From assembly GCF_003473485.1 (NCBI RefSeq), contig NC_053042.1, positions 34,686,762 through 34,750,761 of the forward strand: DNA of 64,000 nt, given 5' to 3'. A program made the translations under genes and the position numbers. The DNA comes from Medicago truncatula. Lineage: Eukaryota > Streptophyta > Magnoliopsida > Fabales > Fabaceae. The notes beneath the pieces are model-generated. The model was given only the letters and a program-made list of their open reading frames with translations, was not told the DNA's origin and searched no databases. How positions within the stretch are numbered: position 1 is the first letter of the stretch; each line of letters opens with the position of its first letter. Shown here piece by piece: positions 11,555 to 22,797 of the stretch.

Positions 11555-12697
11555 TTAATTCTTTGGTGCCTCAAATGATTTCAGCAGCAGGTATGAGTCA
11601 CCAAGTGTGTTAAAGAATTGCTTGAGGAACTCCTTGTATTTAAAAGACTTTAAAATAGGTTGGTTGTTCTCATCAGTGAGATCTTCTGCTGGCTCTATGA
11701 GACAATCATCTAATGGAGCTATGAAAAAGGCAGCAGATGTGCGAGTATGACTTGAATTGGTAACAGCTCGATGCTCAGCACTTTTTAACTTACCTTTACT
11801 AATTATCTGTACCACCAAATATTGTAACCCACCAAAAATCAACAAAATGATAAAGTACATAAATAACAAAGATACATAATAGTCCATGGGTGGATAACTG
11901 ATGTATTTCATTAGGTCAATCATTAAGTGTACCTCCAATAGATGTCCTATGTTGACGACAAATGCACCAGGAAGAGGCTCAACCGTGATCCACTTTCCAT
12001 CCTTTAATACTTGAAGACCACTTACATCATCTTGCATTAAAATGGTGATGAGGTAAGGATCTTTGTGTTTGGATAAACCTAATGTCAAACTTGGTTAAGG
12101 GCACGGTGGATAATGATTAATTGAGGTAATCAATGATCCGGTAAGATCGTTGTCAAAATATCCACGCTGCAGACCAAGCCCTTCACTAATCAAATCCATG
12201 ATCCTCCAACCCAACTCCTTAATTTTAACCGAAAAATCTCCAACACACTCTCTGCAAGAAAGCATACCGATCAATTATAATTTTTAACTACATATGCAAA
12301 TTAAGAGTGACAATATTAATGGATTGAATACAATGGAAGGACTTATGCAATCAAATTCTTATCATTGGCAAAATGAGAATATTGAGCCTTTTTTTTTTTT
12401 TAGTCTTTTTATTTATTTTACACACCATTTGTTTATTTTTCTTTACCTGTATGTAATTGGATTTTCAGGCCATAAGTGTTGCCACTGGTCCAAAGGATGA
12501 GATGGGTGTCTAAGACTATCCCTCCATAAATGAACCTTTTCAGTTTCATATCTAAGACTGCTAGTAAACTTCCTACATGTCTTCAAATCATCATTAGCAT
12601 ACATGTTTTGCTTGTACTCATTAGGCATCTCAAACACCTCCTTGAAAACACTCATTGTTTCTTTCATTTGATTCATTGAGATTCCATGATTGATAAC
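11555..12697 (-). pseudogene. 2OG-Fe(II) dioxygenase copy 2 (pseudogene, exon 1 missing)
   Basis: Exons by homology and splice sites: exon 2 at 12447-12697, exon 3 at 11933-12251, exon 4 at 11555-11806, the same lengths (251, 319, 252 nt) as the intact copies. Exon 1 is not found within several kb upstream. In exon 3 the conserved CPEP motif reads CP-stop-P: the Glu codon has become TAA at 12095-12097. Downstream the active-site residues remain (HKD for the H-x-D pair, HR for the distal His, RTS for 2OG binding). The 126 bp intron 3 has no stop in frame, so exon 3 and exon 4 form one open frame of 177 codons. Without exon 1 and with the nonsense codon it cannot encode the full enzyme. Confidence 0.88.
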
Positions 12698-13221
12698 CTA
12701 CTTCAATCAAAGAAAAGTCATGTGACACTTGTCACGTGGACTTATGTTAAATAAACGTTGTTTAAAAAAAAAAAAACTGAGGAAGTGGAAGTTAATTTTA
12801 ACGGAAATATTAACCGGTATCCGACGGGCATTGATTAAGGACACTAAGAGCATGATTATCGATCATATTTCGTGGTATCTTAACAGATAATAAAGACATT
12901 GTGTCAGAAAAGTATTGATATTTGCCTTTGTAAAGCACTTTTAAAATGGCTACCATAGCAATCTACTACCACCGCGTCTTAAGCTTGTGTTGGAATAAAA
13001 TAATATATAAACTAAAAAGAACACATACTTTTTGCGTTGTGATTGGTTATTGTGAAATTAGTGGAACCCATTTTAAAATTTTGGATCAGGGTATGAATAT
13101 TTAGAAAATGTAGTTGAGTTGTTTTAAGTGTGAAGAAATATAATATATCAAGTGGGGTCCATTTATACTACCAAATTGAGTGGTATGGATGTGGGTGGAT
13201 GCTCTAAAAAAAGAAATTATA
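12698..13221. other. Upstream flank of copy 2, no exon 1 found
   Basis: I looked here for the missing first exon and its VPENYIFPPESRPG block and saw none on either strand. AT-rich, non-coding. Confidence 0.5.
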
Positions 13222-13776
13222 CTCCCTCCGTCCTGAAATATAAGCAAAAAAAAAAAAAAAAAAACACTTATTAAGAAAAAAAACACACTTATTAAAAAAA
13301 AAACACATTTATACTCCCACCTCTTTATCTAATGTGTCTTCCACAATAAGAAGTGACAAATTCTCTATGTCTTCTTCAATTCCCAAATCAAATGATGGTC
13401 CATCAAACAAAGGTTGGTGTCCTGCCATTTTTGTGTGATAGAGATAAAAGAAGAATATTAAACTTCAAATGGAGAAGGAAGCATGAATACTATCATGTGA
13501 TTTCAATACACTAAATAGTTGTAATCCTGTTGATTTCAATACTGTAAACCATGATTCCAATACACTTAACTATTGCAGGTACTTAATATTAGTGGCATTC
13601 CAATTCCAATACTCCTTAAACACGCTTAGGTAATTGAACTTCAATGTTCATGCTCCATAAATGTAAAAGGGTAATTTTGGAACACTAGATTAAAATTGGT
13701 CAACTTTAATTTTTTTTCCTTATATTTTGGGACAAAAAAATAGCATTTTTTTGCTTATATTTCAGGACGGAGGGAG
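13222..13776. mobile_element. Stowaway-like MITE, 555 bp
   Basis: Ends CTCCCTCCGTCCTGAAATAT and its inverse ATTTCAGGACGGAGGGAG, flanked by TA on both sides (13220-13221, 13777-13778): the classical Tc1/mariner Stowaway signature. The interior is unusually long and probably contains other sequence. Confidence 0.85.
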
Positions 13777-13993
13777 TACTATATAAAATCCTAAAAGAGT
13801 GTTTTTAAGACACTCTTAGCATTTCCCAACAAATAAAAATCATGCATATTACTCTTAAGTCTACCATGATAGTTGTTTTTAGGGTATACAATGATAATTA
13901 TTGGCAAGAATTGGGAGGAGTCTATATATGTTGACGGAGAAGACCAATAAATTAAATCACGTGATTATTATTTTATTTTATTTTTAACAACTA

Positions 13994-14141
13994 CTCCCTC
14001 CGTTTTAACATATAAGCAAAATTCACTTTTTAGGTTCATTCATTTAATGATGTATGTGGTTCATTAATGAATGAACCACATACATCATTAAATAAATAAA
14101 CCTAAAAAGTGAATTTTGCTTATATTTTGAAACGGATGGAA
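13994..14141. mobile_element. Stowaway MITE, near-perfect fold-back
   Basis: Left end CTCCCTCCGTTTTAACATAT, right end ATATTTTGAAACGGATGGAA, TA on both sides. The two halves pair almost completely around position 14068 (TTCATTAATGAATGAA), so a transcript would form a roughly 70 bp stem. Confidence 0.85.
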
Positions 14142-14261
14142 TAAATGTGATGCATAAATATTTCAAAAATAAATGTGATGCATTATTATCATACTGGTCC
14201 AAAAATGTTTGATAATAAATGAAGCCTAACAAATTTTAATATATGTCTTTTTTTTCTTCAT

Positions 14262-14440
14262 ATGAGTAATGTTAGAGATACTCTCTTTTCAACATCTTCT
14301 CTAACATTCACTCTTTTATTGAAGAAAATTAATATATGTTCCATTATTTTAAGTCGAACCTATTTCCAAGGTGCGACACCCACCTTAATTTAATGTATGT
14401 CCCACTATTTTAAGTGGGGCCTATTTTCAAAGTGTGAGAC
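14262..14440 (+). repeat. Dispersed repeat related to 15818-15930
   Basis: ACTCTCTTTTCAACA..TCT..CTAACA..CACTCT and GAAAATTAAT.TATGT..ATTATTTTAAGT are shared with 15840-15925. MITE-like, non-coding. Confidence 0.5.
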
Positions 14441-15205
14441 TGTTTACACCGATTTTTGGTAATGTAAACTCCATTATCCATCAATAGTATCCATCAAAGG
14501 TTTTAGGACATAAATGTCGATCGATGGTGACAAATGTATTTTTAAAGGGGGATCGTTCAAGTCTCGCGGTTTATGACATCACTTCATGCATTCTTTAAGA
14601 ACATTAATGTCAGAATGGCTTCCAACATCTTGTAATAACAAATTGTCTCATGACAACATTATAGAAAATTGCTCAAGTGAGCATGTTAAAAATAAAAAGA
14701 AATAGAATAAAGATGAAAAGAAATGCAAAAGAAAAAGGAAAGTAAAACAAGAACAATGATATTAAATTGTAGGAATTTAAAGGGTGGTCGGAATCTGTCA
14801 ATCTCTCCACTCTTGAACCCGTTTGCTCCCATGGCGTGGGTGTTACAGAGTTTTCAGAAATCAAGAAACCAACCCATTGTTATTATTACAAACTGATATA
14901 TATAGACTTTGAAGAAAAAACTACCAATAACTTCCTATACTTAGAGCCCTACACTTGGCATAATCACAAGACATTAAAAAATAACTTCAATAAACTTCAG
15001 GCTTGTTTGTCACTATGCACTCCAATTGCAACTTCGAATTATTTATGTTTGTCTTTGGTAGAAATTGCGGTGTATCGAAGTCTATATGCTCTTGGTCGAA
15101 ATCTTGCAACATGTCGAAATAACCCATCTGCCTTGTCGAAAATATAATCATAAGTTCGACTAAATATTTCATTTTTGGTGTTAACAGAGACACACCTTAA
15201 TTTAA
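14441..15205. other. No gene recognised
   Basis: Short frames on both strands (14673-15193) lack any recognisable domain and overlap each other; treated as chance. Confidence 0.4.
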
Positions 15206-15781
15206 AGGCTTAATTACACTTTTGGTTCTTGCATTTTGACCAACTCACGAAAATTGGTCCTACCTCTTTTAAATCGAACAAAATCGTCCCTAAACTATAT
15301 GTTTTTTGCAGTTTTAGTCCTATCTCCCTATTTCCAACTCCATAAACGCACAGAAATGACGGTTTTAGTCCAACCACTTATGCTCAACCATGAAATAAAC
15401 AAGGAATAAATCATGTGGGTACAAGGAATCTACTTTGTTCAGCACACAAACCAAGAAAAACCCTAATTTCTAAGACATGTTTCAGATATGTAACATGTCT
15501 CGGAAATTAGGTTAGTGTGCTGAATAAAGTAGATTCCTTGTATCCACATGTTTTATTCTTTGTTTATTTCATGGTTGAGCATAGGTAGTTGGACTAAAAC
15601 TGTCATTTCTCTGCATTTATGGAGTTGAAAATAGGGAAATAGGACTAAAATTGAAAAAAAAAAAGAAAAAAAAAAAAAAAAAAAAACATATAGTTTAAGG
15701 ACGATTTTGTTCGATTTTAAAAAGATATGACCATTTTCGTGAGTTGATCTAAATGGTAGGATCAAAAGTGTAATTAAGCCT
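15206..15781. mobile_element. Large fold-back MITE, 576 bp
   Basis: Starts AGGCTTAATTACACTTTTGG and ends with the inverse CAAAAGTGTAATTAAGCCT. The duplication AATTTAA flanks it (15199-15205 and 15782-15788). The arms, about 260 bp each, are inverted copies around about 15490, for example AAGGAATCTACTTTGTTCAG against CTGAATAAAGTAGATTCCTT. A poly-A tract at 15655-15684 breaks the right arm. The 7 bp duplication does not fit Stowaway or Tourist. Confidence 0.85.
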
Positions 15782-15817
15782 AATTTAAACCAATAAGAAA
15801 GTGGGTATTTGGAAAAG

Positions 15818-15930
15818 TGTTAAAAAGAGAGTGCTACTAACACTCTCTTTTCAACACTCTTTCTAACACACACTCTCTTATTGGAGAAAATTAATGTATG
15901 TCTAAATATTTTAAGTGGAACCTATTTATT
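15818..15930 (+). repeat. Dispersed repeat, second copy
   Basis: Partner of 14262-14440, with AACACTCTCTTTTCAACACT and GGAGAAAATTAATGTATG. It directly follows the fold-back MITE. Confidence 0.5.
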
Positions 15931-16359
15931 AAACATTTGAAGAATGTTAAATAGTGTGCCCTTTGGGTATTAACTAAGTAACAAAAAAGTAACCAAACGA
16001 CACTCATTGTGAAACGGAGGGAATATTATTTTAGGGGGAAATGGTATTTTATTGGTAGGCTTGAAATTAGAGATTTAGTAGTCTTATCTTTAATTTGTTA
16101 ATGATTATTATATTTTTATTTTATTTTATTGAAGAATGATTTAGTAGTCAATAAGTTAAAGTTAAATTTGCTTGATGACATAGAGAAAGAACGTCATAGT
16201 CTCTAGTACCTTGGAGCACTAGTACCTTATAAAATGGAGTTTTGTAAAAAGAAAACAATGAATGAAGTAATTTTTTTTTTATACAAGGGAGGCCGTAATG
16301 TCAAATTATAAGATAAGACGACGATTAAAATAAAATTCAGTTACATCCTACCACATATG

Positions 16360-17650
16360 TAGTTTTAAAACTCGGATCGGATCGGTCGGTCGAACCGGTC
16401 AGACAGGAAACCGGTCACCCTACCGGTCTAAGCACGAAGTTGGATTGGCCATGTTAACAACTCGGTCTGGTTCGAGAAAACCGGCCGATTTTTTACAGAA
16501 CCGGCGACTCGGACACACAATGAACCGGACCAGGTTATATGTTTCAGAGAATGGAAAATTGAACACGAAAGATGGAGAAGAAGCATTGTAAAAGAAGCAG
16601 TACAACATCCTGCAGAAACGAAATAGTATTGCTCATGTGAGGTCACAAATTTTGATTCATGTGCGGCGGCTATCATTTTCGTTGTTGGTAACATGAGAGA
16701 GGAGGGAATCAATATTTTAGGGTTATAACTTAAGCCTACTTGTTTTTTTTTTTTTTTTTTGACGTATCTTAAGGCAACTTAAGTGACAAAAGTTATTATG
16801 CATAAGTCATTTCCTTATGCAGTCTGCATACATTTCACAACCATCATATTTATTGTACACGTATAATAATTCTAGGTCTCTCAGCTCACACTCTCACAAC
16901 CATCAGATTTGCTCTGACGTCTCTGTCTCTATCACGTTCTCTTTCTCTGTAAATGTCTCGATCGTGACCACGGTCACGGTCAGGAGCGGTTGTTGTTATT
17001 AGTGGAAAGGAGAAGTTCTTCTTGGTCACGTTTGTGACCGGCGACTTGATTGTGGCGGCATTCGAGTGCTTGATCGAGGCTTGAATCCGAGCTTTGGGTT
17101 TGGTTTAGGTGACCTTGACACTAGCCGATGGTGGTCGCCTCCTCTACCCAAGGCTGATTTCTAGCGGTTCTGTTTTCAATTACACCCTGCTGGATCAAAG
17201 AAAACCATAAATGTACATCTAATGGTTTTGGAGTACAACTCACAGAAACCATTTTCACAGCAAAATGGTTTTGGAGTCCAACTCACAAAAACCATTTTCA
17301 CTGCAAAATGGTTTTAGCATAATGGGCTGGGATTTATGCAGGATACATAAGGATTCCTTATGCATGATAACCGCACCCAACTTAAGTGGGCTTGAGTCAA
17401 CTAAATTGGATAAATTAATTTAAAGGGGGCATATATAGAAATTGGACAATAAACATATTTTGACCAAAAACTTCTTTTAAAAAATTACACTAAATTATTT
17501 TAATTCTTTTAACAAATAAATAAATAATGATAAATAAAATATTTAAACACCGAGTTATAAGACCGGGTCATTCGATTTAATCCAATTCAGTCATGCGGTT
17601 TAACCAGTGACCTAGTGGTTCAACCAGCGAACCAGTGAATTTTAAAACTA
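16360..17650. mobile_element. TIR element with TAGTTTTAAAAC ends and CCGGT-rich subtermini
   Basis: Left end TAGTTTTAAAACTCGGATCGG; right end inverse, reading GTGAATTTTAAAACTA. Subterminal parts are rich in ACCGGTC/GGTTCGA motifs (16378-16540) and GACCGGGT, AACCAG motifs (17563-17640). It is interrupted by the element at 16786-17377. A TSD was not resolved. A decayed sequence of the same style lies at 53.6 kb. Confidence 0.55.
16786..17377. mobile_element. MULE-type element A (Pack-MULE-like), nested
   Basis: Flanked by the 11 bp duplication CAACTTAAGTG (16775-16785 and 17378-17388), a size typical of Mutator-like elements. Ends read ACAAAAGTTATTATGCATAA and, inverted, GGGTGCGGTTATCATGCATA. 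The interior (about 16900-17180) is much GC-richer than its surroundings and looks like acquired sequence; no domain recognised. The element at 30850-31692 has the same ends and a different interior. Confidence 0.7.
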
Positions 17651-18659
17651 TGACCACAAAAGGTTAACAGAGCCTAATTGTGGATCCCTAAAAAAAAAAA
17701 AAAAAAAAAAAAAAAAGCGTAATTGTGGATGATCTAAGAATGGGTACTCATACGTATATGATGGGCACAACGTTCAAGTCAACTATCTCGTTTGTCTCTC
17801 TATAAATATGAGTAATTGTAATTTGTAGTCCTTCATCATAAGACAATTAATAAGTGAGTGAGTCAAAAAAACATGGTTGAGCCGATGAACAATCTTTAGT
17901 AAACTTCTTTCTTATATACTTGGTCTTAATAAAAATATTATCCTTTTTTTTTTAAAAGATCACAAAAGTAATTGTTAGAAGATAAATTAGTTTCCCTAAA
18001 AAAATACCGATAAATTTCTTTTTTAGAGGTTTGAATTAATTTTTCTTTTAGGGGTGAATTAAAAAAAAATTATCCTCACAATATTAGAGAACATTCCAGC
18101 TATAAATACAGTCAAAATTGAAATCAGCAAAACGTTTAAACTGCCAAACGAAAGAGCAACAAACACCAACCAAACTCTGCTTCGTGAAAATATTCTGGGA
18201 TTATTTACTAATTATGCGTCTGAAACGTTAATTATGCAACACTAAACTTTTAAACTGAAAATTAGTTATAGTTTAACAATTTGTTGTTTATTTATCAATT
18301 TCAAGCTTCGTGAAATATTTTAATGTGCAAATTAATTTTCGTACTAATTATGCATCAGAAACGATGATTAGTTTTAGATATGTTGATATATAGTTGATAA
18401 CAGCTTCAGGAAAGTTTACTTACGATGATTTGTTGTTAATTTATCGAATTAAAGCTTCAGGAAAGTTTTCAATGTTCAAATAAATTTTCTATGATTATTT
18501 ACTAATTTGGATTCAGAAAAGGATGATTAGGTTTTGATCTATTGATATATCATGATATGTGCGTGATTTTTCAATGCAATTGTGTCTGCAACTTCCAAGC
18601 ACTTGGAATTATTAGGCATTTCGTGCGATTTGAATTTCCAGAAATAATTAAGCGCTTAA
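17651..18659. other. AT-rich intergenic DNA, no gene recognised
   Basis: Contains a 26 bp poly-A tract (about 17691-17716) and locally repeated AAAGCTTCAGGAAAGTTT units (18300-18460). No coding frame. Confidence 0.45.
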
Positions 18660-19380
18660 GAACCGTCGATGTTTCAACTGATTGAATGTGTTGTGAATTC
18701 GATGAAAATCACACCAATAAAATACCTGATGTGTGAAGCAAGTAATAATCAAGCAACCAAAACAAAGTGTATGGAAGTTATAAACACAAACAAAAATAGT
18801 AAAAAGACAGCGAGAGAAAGAAAGAGAGCACACACGAATTTTGTTTATCCAGTTCGGTCCAAAACTGACCTAGTCTGGGAAGAGAGCAGTCATCCATTCC
18901 ACTATAATGATGAGTAACTTTACAAAAGAGATATCAATGGGTTACAAGAATAAGTCTCCAAACCTAATTCTACACAAAGTCTCCATCTCTTCGCGTAACC
19001 AAAAGACTCATCCTAACAGTGTTTCCCAAGGTAAATCAACCACAACCCTAGTGTCTCCCTCTTAGAGAAATCTCTAAAACCCTAGTTTATTGTTTGTTTC
19101 TAAACTCTTGTTTTCAGCTCCCTCTATCTCAAGGTTTACTCTGATACAATGTCTATATTTATAGTAAAAGTATCGCTTAAAATTTGGAACAAATCTGCAC
19201 TGAAAAATACGTTTATGTTTTTCCCCTCCAGCGCACCATCGTGCCACATTGCGATCCCATCGTGCCACGTTTTTTCCAGTGACTTGCTTCATAACTGAAA
19301 CATCCAATCGTGCCACATTGCTCTGCAAACGTGTCACGATTTCTCCAGAACCTGGTTTTAAGTTAGCTCTCACAAAATGT
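18660..19380 (-). repeat. LTR relic, minus orientation
   Basis: Minus-strand TATA box CTATAAATATAGAC (rc of 19151-19164), four TCGTGCCAC-type motifs at 19225-19345, and an end at about 18690-18800 matching the relic at 8.8 kb. TCCAGTTCGGTCC at 18849-18861 is a motif I associate with legume Copia LTRs. The frame at 19074-19373 arises from the repeated motifs and is not a gene. Confidence 0.5.
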
Positions 19381-19386
19381 TAATCT

Positions 19387-19745
19387 TTGTTTCAGACTAT
19401 CTTGTTGGAAGAACCTTCTTCTATAACTTTGCTTCAGCCGGAAAAGAAAACAGACACATGGGAAAATAGTTCGAGTAATTGCTTTGATGCGTGTGAATTC
19501 GACAAATTCACTTATGTGGAGGATGATATCACTGTTAATTTTCTCAAAAATTTTAAACCTGATGAAATCCTCAATTTGGACTATGCTGATCCTCGGATAA
19601 GAAGCTTAGGGATGAGATAGTTGAATATGTTTTGCAAGATCTCAAACACAATGCACTGCCAGAGGAGGGAATTCAGACGCGATCGCAACCTCAAGTGCTT
19701 TTGGATAAGAAGAAACCATTTTTGTTTCTGTGTCATTTGGTTCAT
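19387..19745 (+). pseudogene. Unidentified coding fragment with a frameshift
   Basis: An acceptor-like TTTGTTTCAG at 19387-19396 precedes a frame with strong coding character: EKKTDTWENSSSN, CFDACEFDKFTYVEDD, ITVNFLKNFKPDEI and LNLDYADPRIR, ending at TAG 19618-19620. One frame over, the sequence continues seamlessly as KKLRDEIVEYVLQDLKHN then ALPEEGIQTRSQPQVLLDK up to about 19710. The join looks like a single-base frameshift near 19598-19602. I do not recognise the family. It may be a gene remnant or one exon stranded next to the LTR relic. Confidence 0.45.
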
Positions 19746-19829
19746 TGCAGCATTATATGCTTTTCTTCACTCCTGATGATGATTGTAGACTTGTGCCAAC
19801 ATGTTTTTTACTCATTGATGTGCAAGTGA

Positions 19830-20884
19830 TACAATATCTGTTCTTAGACTTCAGGTGATTTGGTTTGTTCTCAATTTGTATTAGTCTTTTGATGGAAGGT
19901 TTTATTACTGTAACTTGGATGATGTGGCTGATTAATGTTGTTAGTAGGTGTTGAAAATGTATATTCCAAAACCAATAGTTTTCTTTGGTTATGTTATTAT
20001 GATTCAATTGTGTTCATAGCTTGTGTACTCATGATATTTTTCTTTGGGTCTATATCTCATTTGATTGATGGAAGTGTTGTGTTGGCATAGTTTCTTAGTT
20101 ACCTCAACAAGCTAATTCTTATCAAATGAAGCCATAAATGTTAGTTCAATTTGAACATATCAACAACATTTGGAAATACAATGTGCTTTATATGGGTACC
20201 AAATATAAAGTATTAGAATTAAAATTAGAATTATATTTTTTAGTGTTCTTGAGCTTCATAGCTCAGAATCTTTGTATTTCACCTTATGTTTGAGTAACAC
20301 TGTGAGTAGTCTATATATAAGTAGTTTAGGATCTAACTACTTTGCTGAGCTGGCTAGCCAATTCTGCCACATCAGCAATGAGTCTGACTGACATTGCCGG
20401 CTCAGCACTACTCTAACAGATTAATGTAAACTCAGTAACACAATTCTACATGTTTGGTTTTGCGTTTTCATCAGTCAAACGCATGTTTTGACCTTTTTGA
20501 CGTGGTTTTATCTTGTGTGATCTTGTTTAGCTTTTAACTCTGAAATTGATTATTTCTTTGGTTGAAAATAGTAAATAAAACAAAAGAAATGATTTGAAGC
20601 GAATGAAAATGTGGGAAAATGGAGGAAAATGAAAGTGGGATTAAATTTTATATTTGCGGTTTTTTTCTCATGCCTATATTTGGGACCTTTAATTAACCCA
20701 AAGTTTTATGTGTGGTAACCTAACCTCTATTTACCGTCTTTTATAGGTATATTGAAGGGGTTTTGAAAACCTAACCTCTATTTACCGTTTTCTTGTAGTT
20801 TCTTCTGTACAAATAATATTGTTTTAAATACAAAGATTAATAGAAGCTAACCTTCATTTATTTCATTCTTTTACTATAGGCTAA
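19830..20884. other. Intergenic, no gene recognised
   Basis: No coding frame with recognisable sense; AT-rich with scattered T-rich patches. Confidence 0.4.
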
Positions 20885-21205
20885 ATTGCATTTTTGGTCC
20901 CCTAACTATTTAGGTACTGTCGCTTTGATCCCTTAAATAAAATTCGATTTATTTTGGTCCCTTATCTTTTCTCTGTTACACATTTTGGTCATTTATGTTA
21001 GTTTTAATTCAAAAACGTCAAGTTTTCTTCATTATCTTCTGGAATTTTTCTAGGATTCTTGTTATTGAAAGTTGATGGAGATGATATGAAGATGAAAAAG
21101 AGGAGAAGAAGATGAAGTAAACCTAACGTTTTTGAATTAAAACTAACGGAAATGACCAAAATATGTAACGGAGAGAAGTTAAGGGACCAAAATAAATCCA
21201 AAAAA
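20885..21205. mobile_element. Fold-back MITE, right end degraded
   Basis: Left arm (GGCTAAATTGCATTTTTGGT ... TTAGTTTTAATTCAAAAACGT) pairs with the right arm at 21118-21200 (ACGTTTTTGAATTAAAACTA ... GGGACCAAAATAAATCC). The outermost part of the right arm is lost. Confidence 0.6.
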
Positions 21206-21517
21206 ATATATTGAGAAAAGATATCCAAAGACAATGTGTGCCAATGATACAATTACAAACCACAAAGTAAAAAACCATGACCAAAACCTAACCAAAAACA
21301 AGCTAATACTAACCAACACAAAATCTACTATCAAAATGAAAAAAGCATAGTAAGGAACTCAAGCACATAGTAAAATGTGCACATATGTGCACATCATTGA
21401 TCTAACTCAACCTTGAATCCTTTGACATTTATAATTAGAAAGATAAGATTTAAAGTGTACCAACAATACATCATCAATACAACACTTTTTGCCTTCAATT
21501 TCAAAATATTATTTCAT

Positions 21518-22219
21518 TTAATTATTGACTCAAACGTTTTTAGCACCACATTCGTGTTTCCATAGTTGTTAAAGTAGTGGGAGTAAAAATCCTTATATTT
21601 GAAAGACATCAATGATAGCTTGTGCTGGCTATACAGTACAATCAGCTGAAGGAGCTAGGCAAAATGCAGCACTTGTTCGACCTTCATTTGAATTTGTCAC
21701 AACCTATGTTCTACACTTTTTAGTTTACCGTTATTGATTATCTGTAACCAATATAAATGAATCTTTTCAAGAAAATGAATGATTGAATATTATTAATGAA
21801 ATAAAATATTCCAATTATATACAAGTACGAGAAAGAGATTCAAGAGCGATCCACTCTCCATCCTTCAATACTTGAAGACCACATACATCATCTTGCATTA
21901 AAATGGTAATAAGATTTGGATCTGAAAGTTTGCTCATTCCTAATGTCAAACTTGGTTTAGGGCATGCCGGGTAATGATAAACTAATAATATCATTGACCA
22001 GTAAGATCATTGTCAAAATATCCACACTTCAAACCAAACCAAGTCCTCCCCTGATCAAATTCATGAGCCTCGAACCTAATTCTTTAACTTCATTTGAAAA
22101 ATCTCCTACACATTATCTATCAAACAAGGTCTATCGTAACAATCTACTGCGTGTGCATAATTAAAAGGCTAAAATATGATTTTGGTCATTTGATTCAATG
22201 AAACTCCATGGTTAATAAC
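21518..22219 (-). pseudogene. 2OG-Fe(II) dioxygenase copy 3 (relic, exons 2-4)
   Basis: Exon 4 remnant at about 21518-21745: relative to the intact copies about 23 bp are deleted near 21611-21614, breaking the frame. Exon 3 remnant at about 21845-22125 keeps LQDD-type and Asn-His-Tyr-Pro blocks but has indels, among them a change of the HSD region. Only the first about 40 nt of exon 2 survive (22181-22219, the INHGV region); the rest is deleted. Exon 1 lies apart at 23.9 kb. Clearly non-functional. Confidence 0.85.
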
Positions 22220-22677
22220 CTGCTTCAATCTCATTATAATTTCCACTAAACATTATTCTAGGATTATACATACTCGATAATGTGTAAATATTTTACTTGT
22301 GCATTGAAAATAGGACTAAAATAAGCATAAGGTGGCTCAAACCCTCGCAGCCTTGCTCAAGGCTCCAAAAATTAGCACAAAATAGATCTCTTTTTTAATA
22401 ATTCCCCCCTAATTATTGAATTCTTTAAAAAAAAAAAAAAAAAAATTGTGAATTCAGTGTTTCAGTTTTTCTTCTTTTTGTGGTCAAATATTTTTTCTTC
22501 GTCTTATGTATGAATATTGGTCCATTTGCGTAAAAAAATATAAATAAATAAGGCCCTTTGAAATGAACGTTGATAATGCGATTGTATTTATGCTTGTTTA
22601 ATCAAGCGATTTAATTTTTCTTCATTTTTTTGGAGAATCAATTTATTTATTTTTGTGAACGATTTTTGTATGCGACC

Positions 22678-22797
22678 ATGAAGGGTCTCTTCAAGCCAAA
22701 GCCACGTGCTCCTACTGATAATGTTCGTCAAACTAGAGATCTTCTCCTTTTCTTCGATCGTAACACATAGTCATGTGATTCCAAATGCGAAGAAAAA
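22678..22797 (+). pseudogene. MO25-like protein, exon 1 fragment with stop codon
   Basis: From ATG 22678 the frame reads [18 protein letters not shown] then [12 protein letters not shown], then TAG (22768-22770), then SCDSKCEEK and a GT at 22798. I recognise the start of plant MO25/CAB39-like scaffold proteins, where this segment is an exon ending at the EEK block. The in-frame stop and a Cys where Arg is usual show decay. Further exons are not visible in the following 600 bp. The fragment sits, in opposite orientation, between the parts of 2OGD copy 3, so it arrived by insertion or a captured-fragment mechanism. Genuine MO25 proteins bind STRAD/LKB1 or MST-type (in plants SIK1) kinases. Confidence 0.7.

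Noticed and set aside
16428..16712. 94-codon minus-strand frame
   Set aside because: Lies in the CCGGT-rich subterminal part of a transposon and competes with another frame there; no domain.
19074..19373. 99-codon minus-strand frame
   Set aside because: Built from repeated GTGCCACGAT-type motifs within an LTR relic; no domain.
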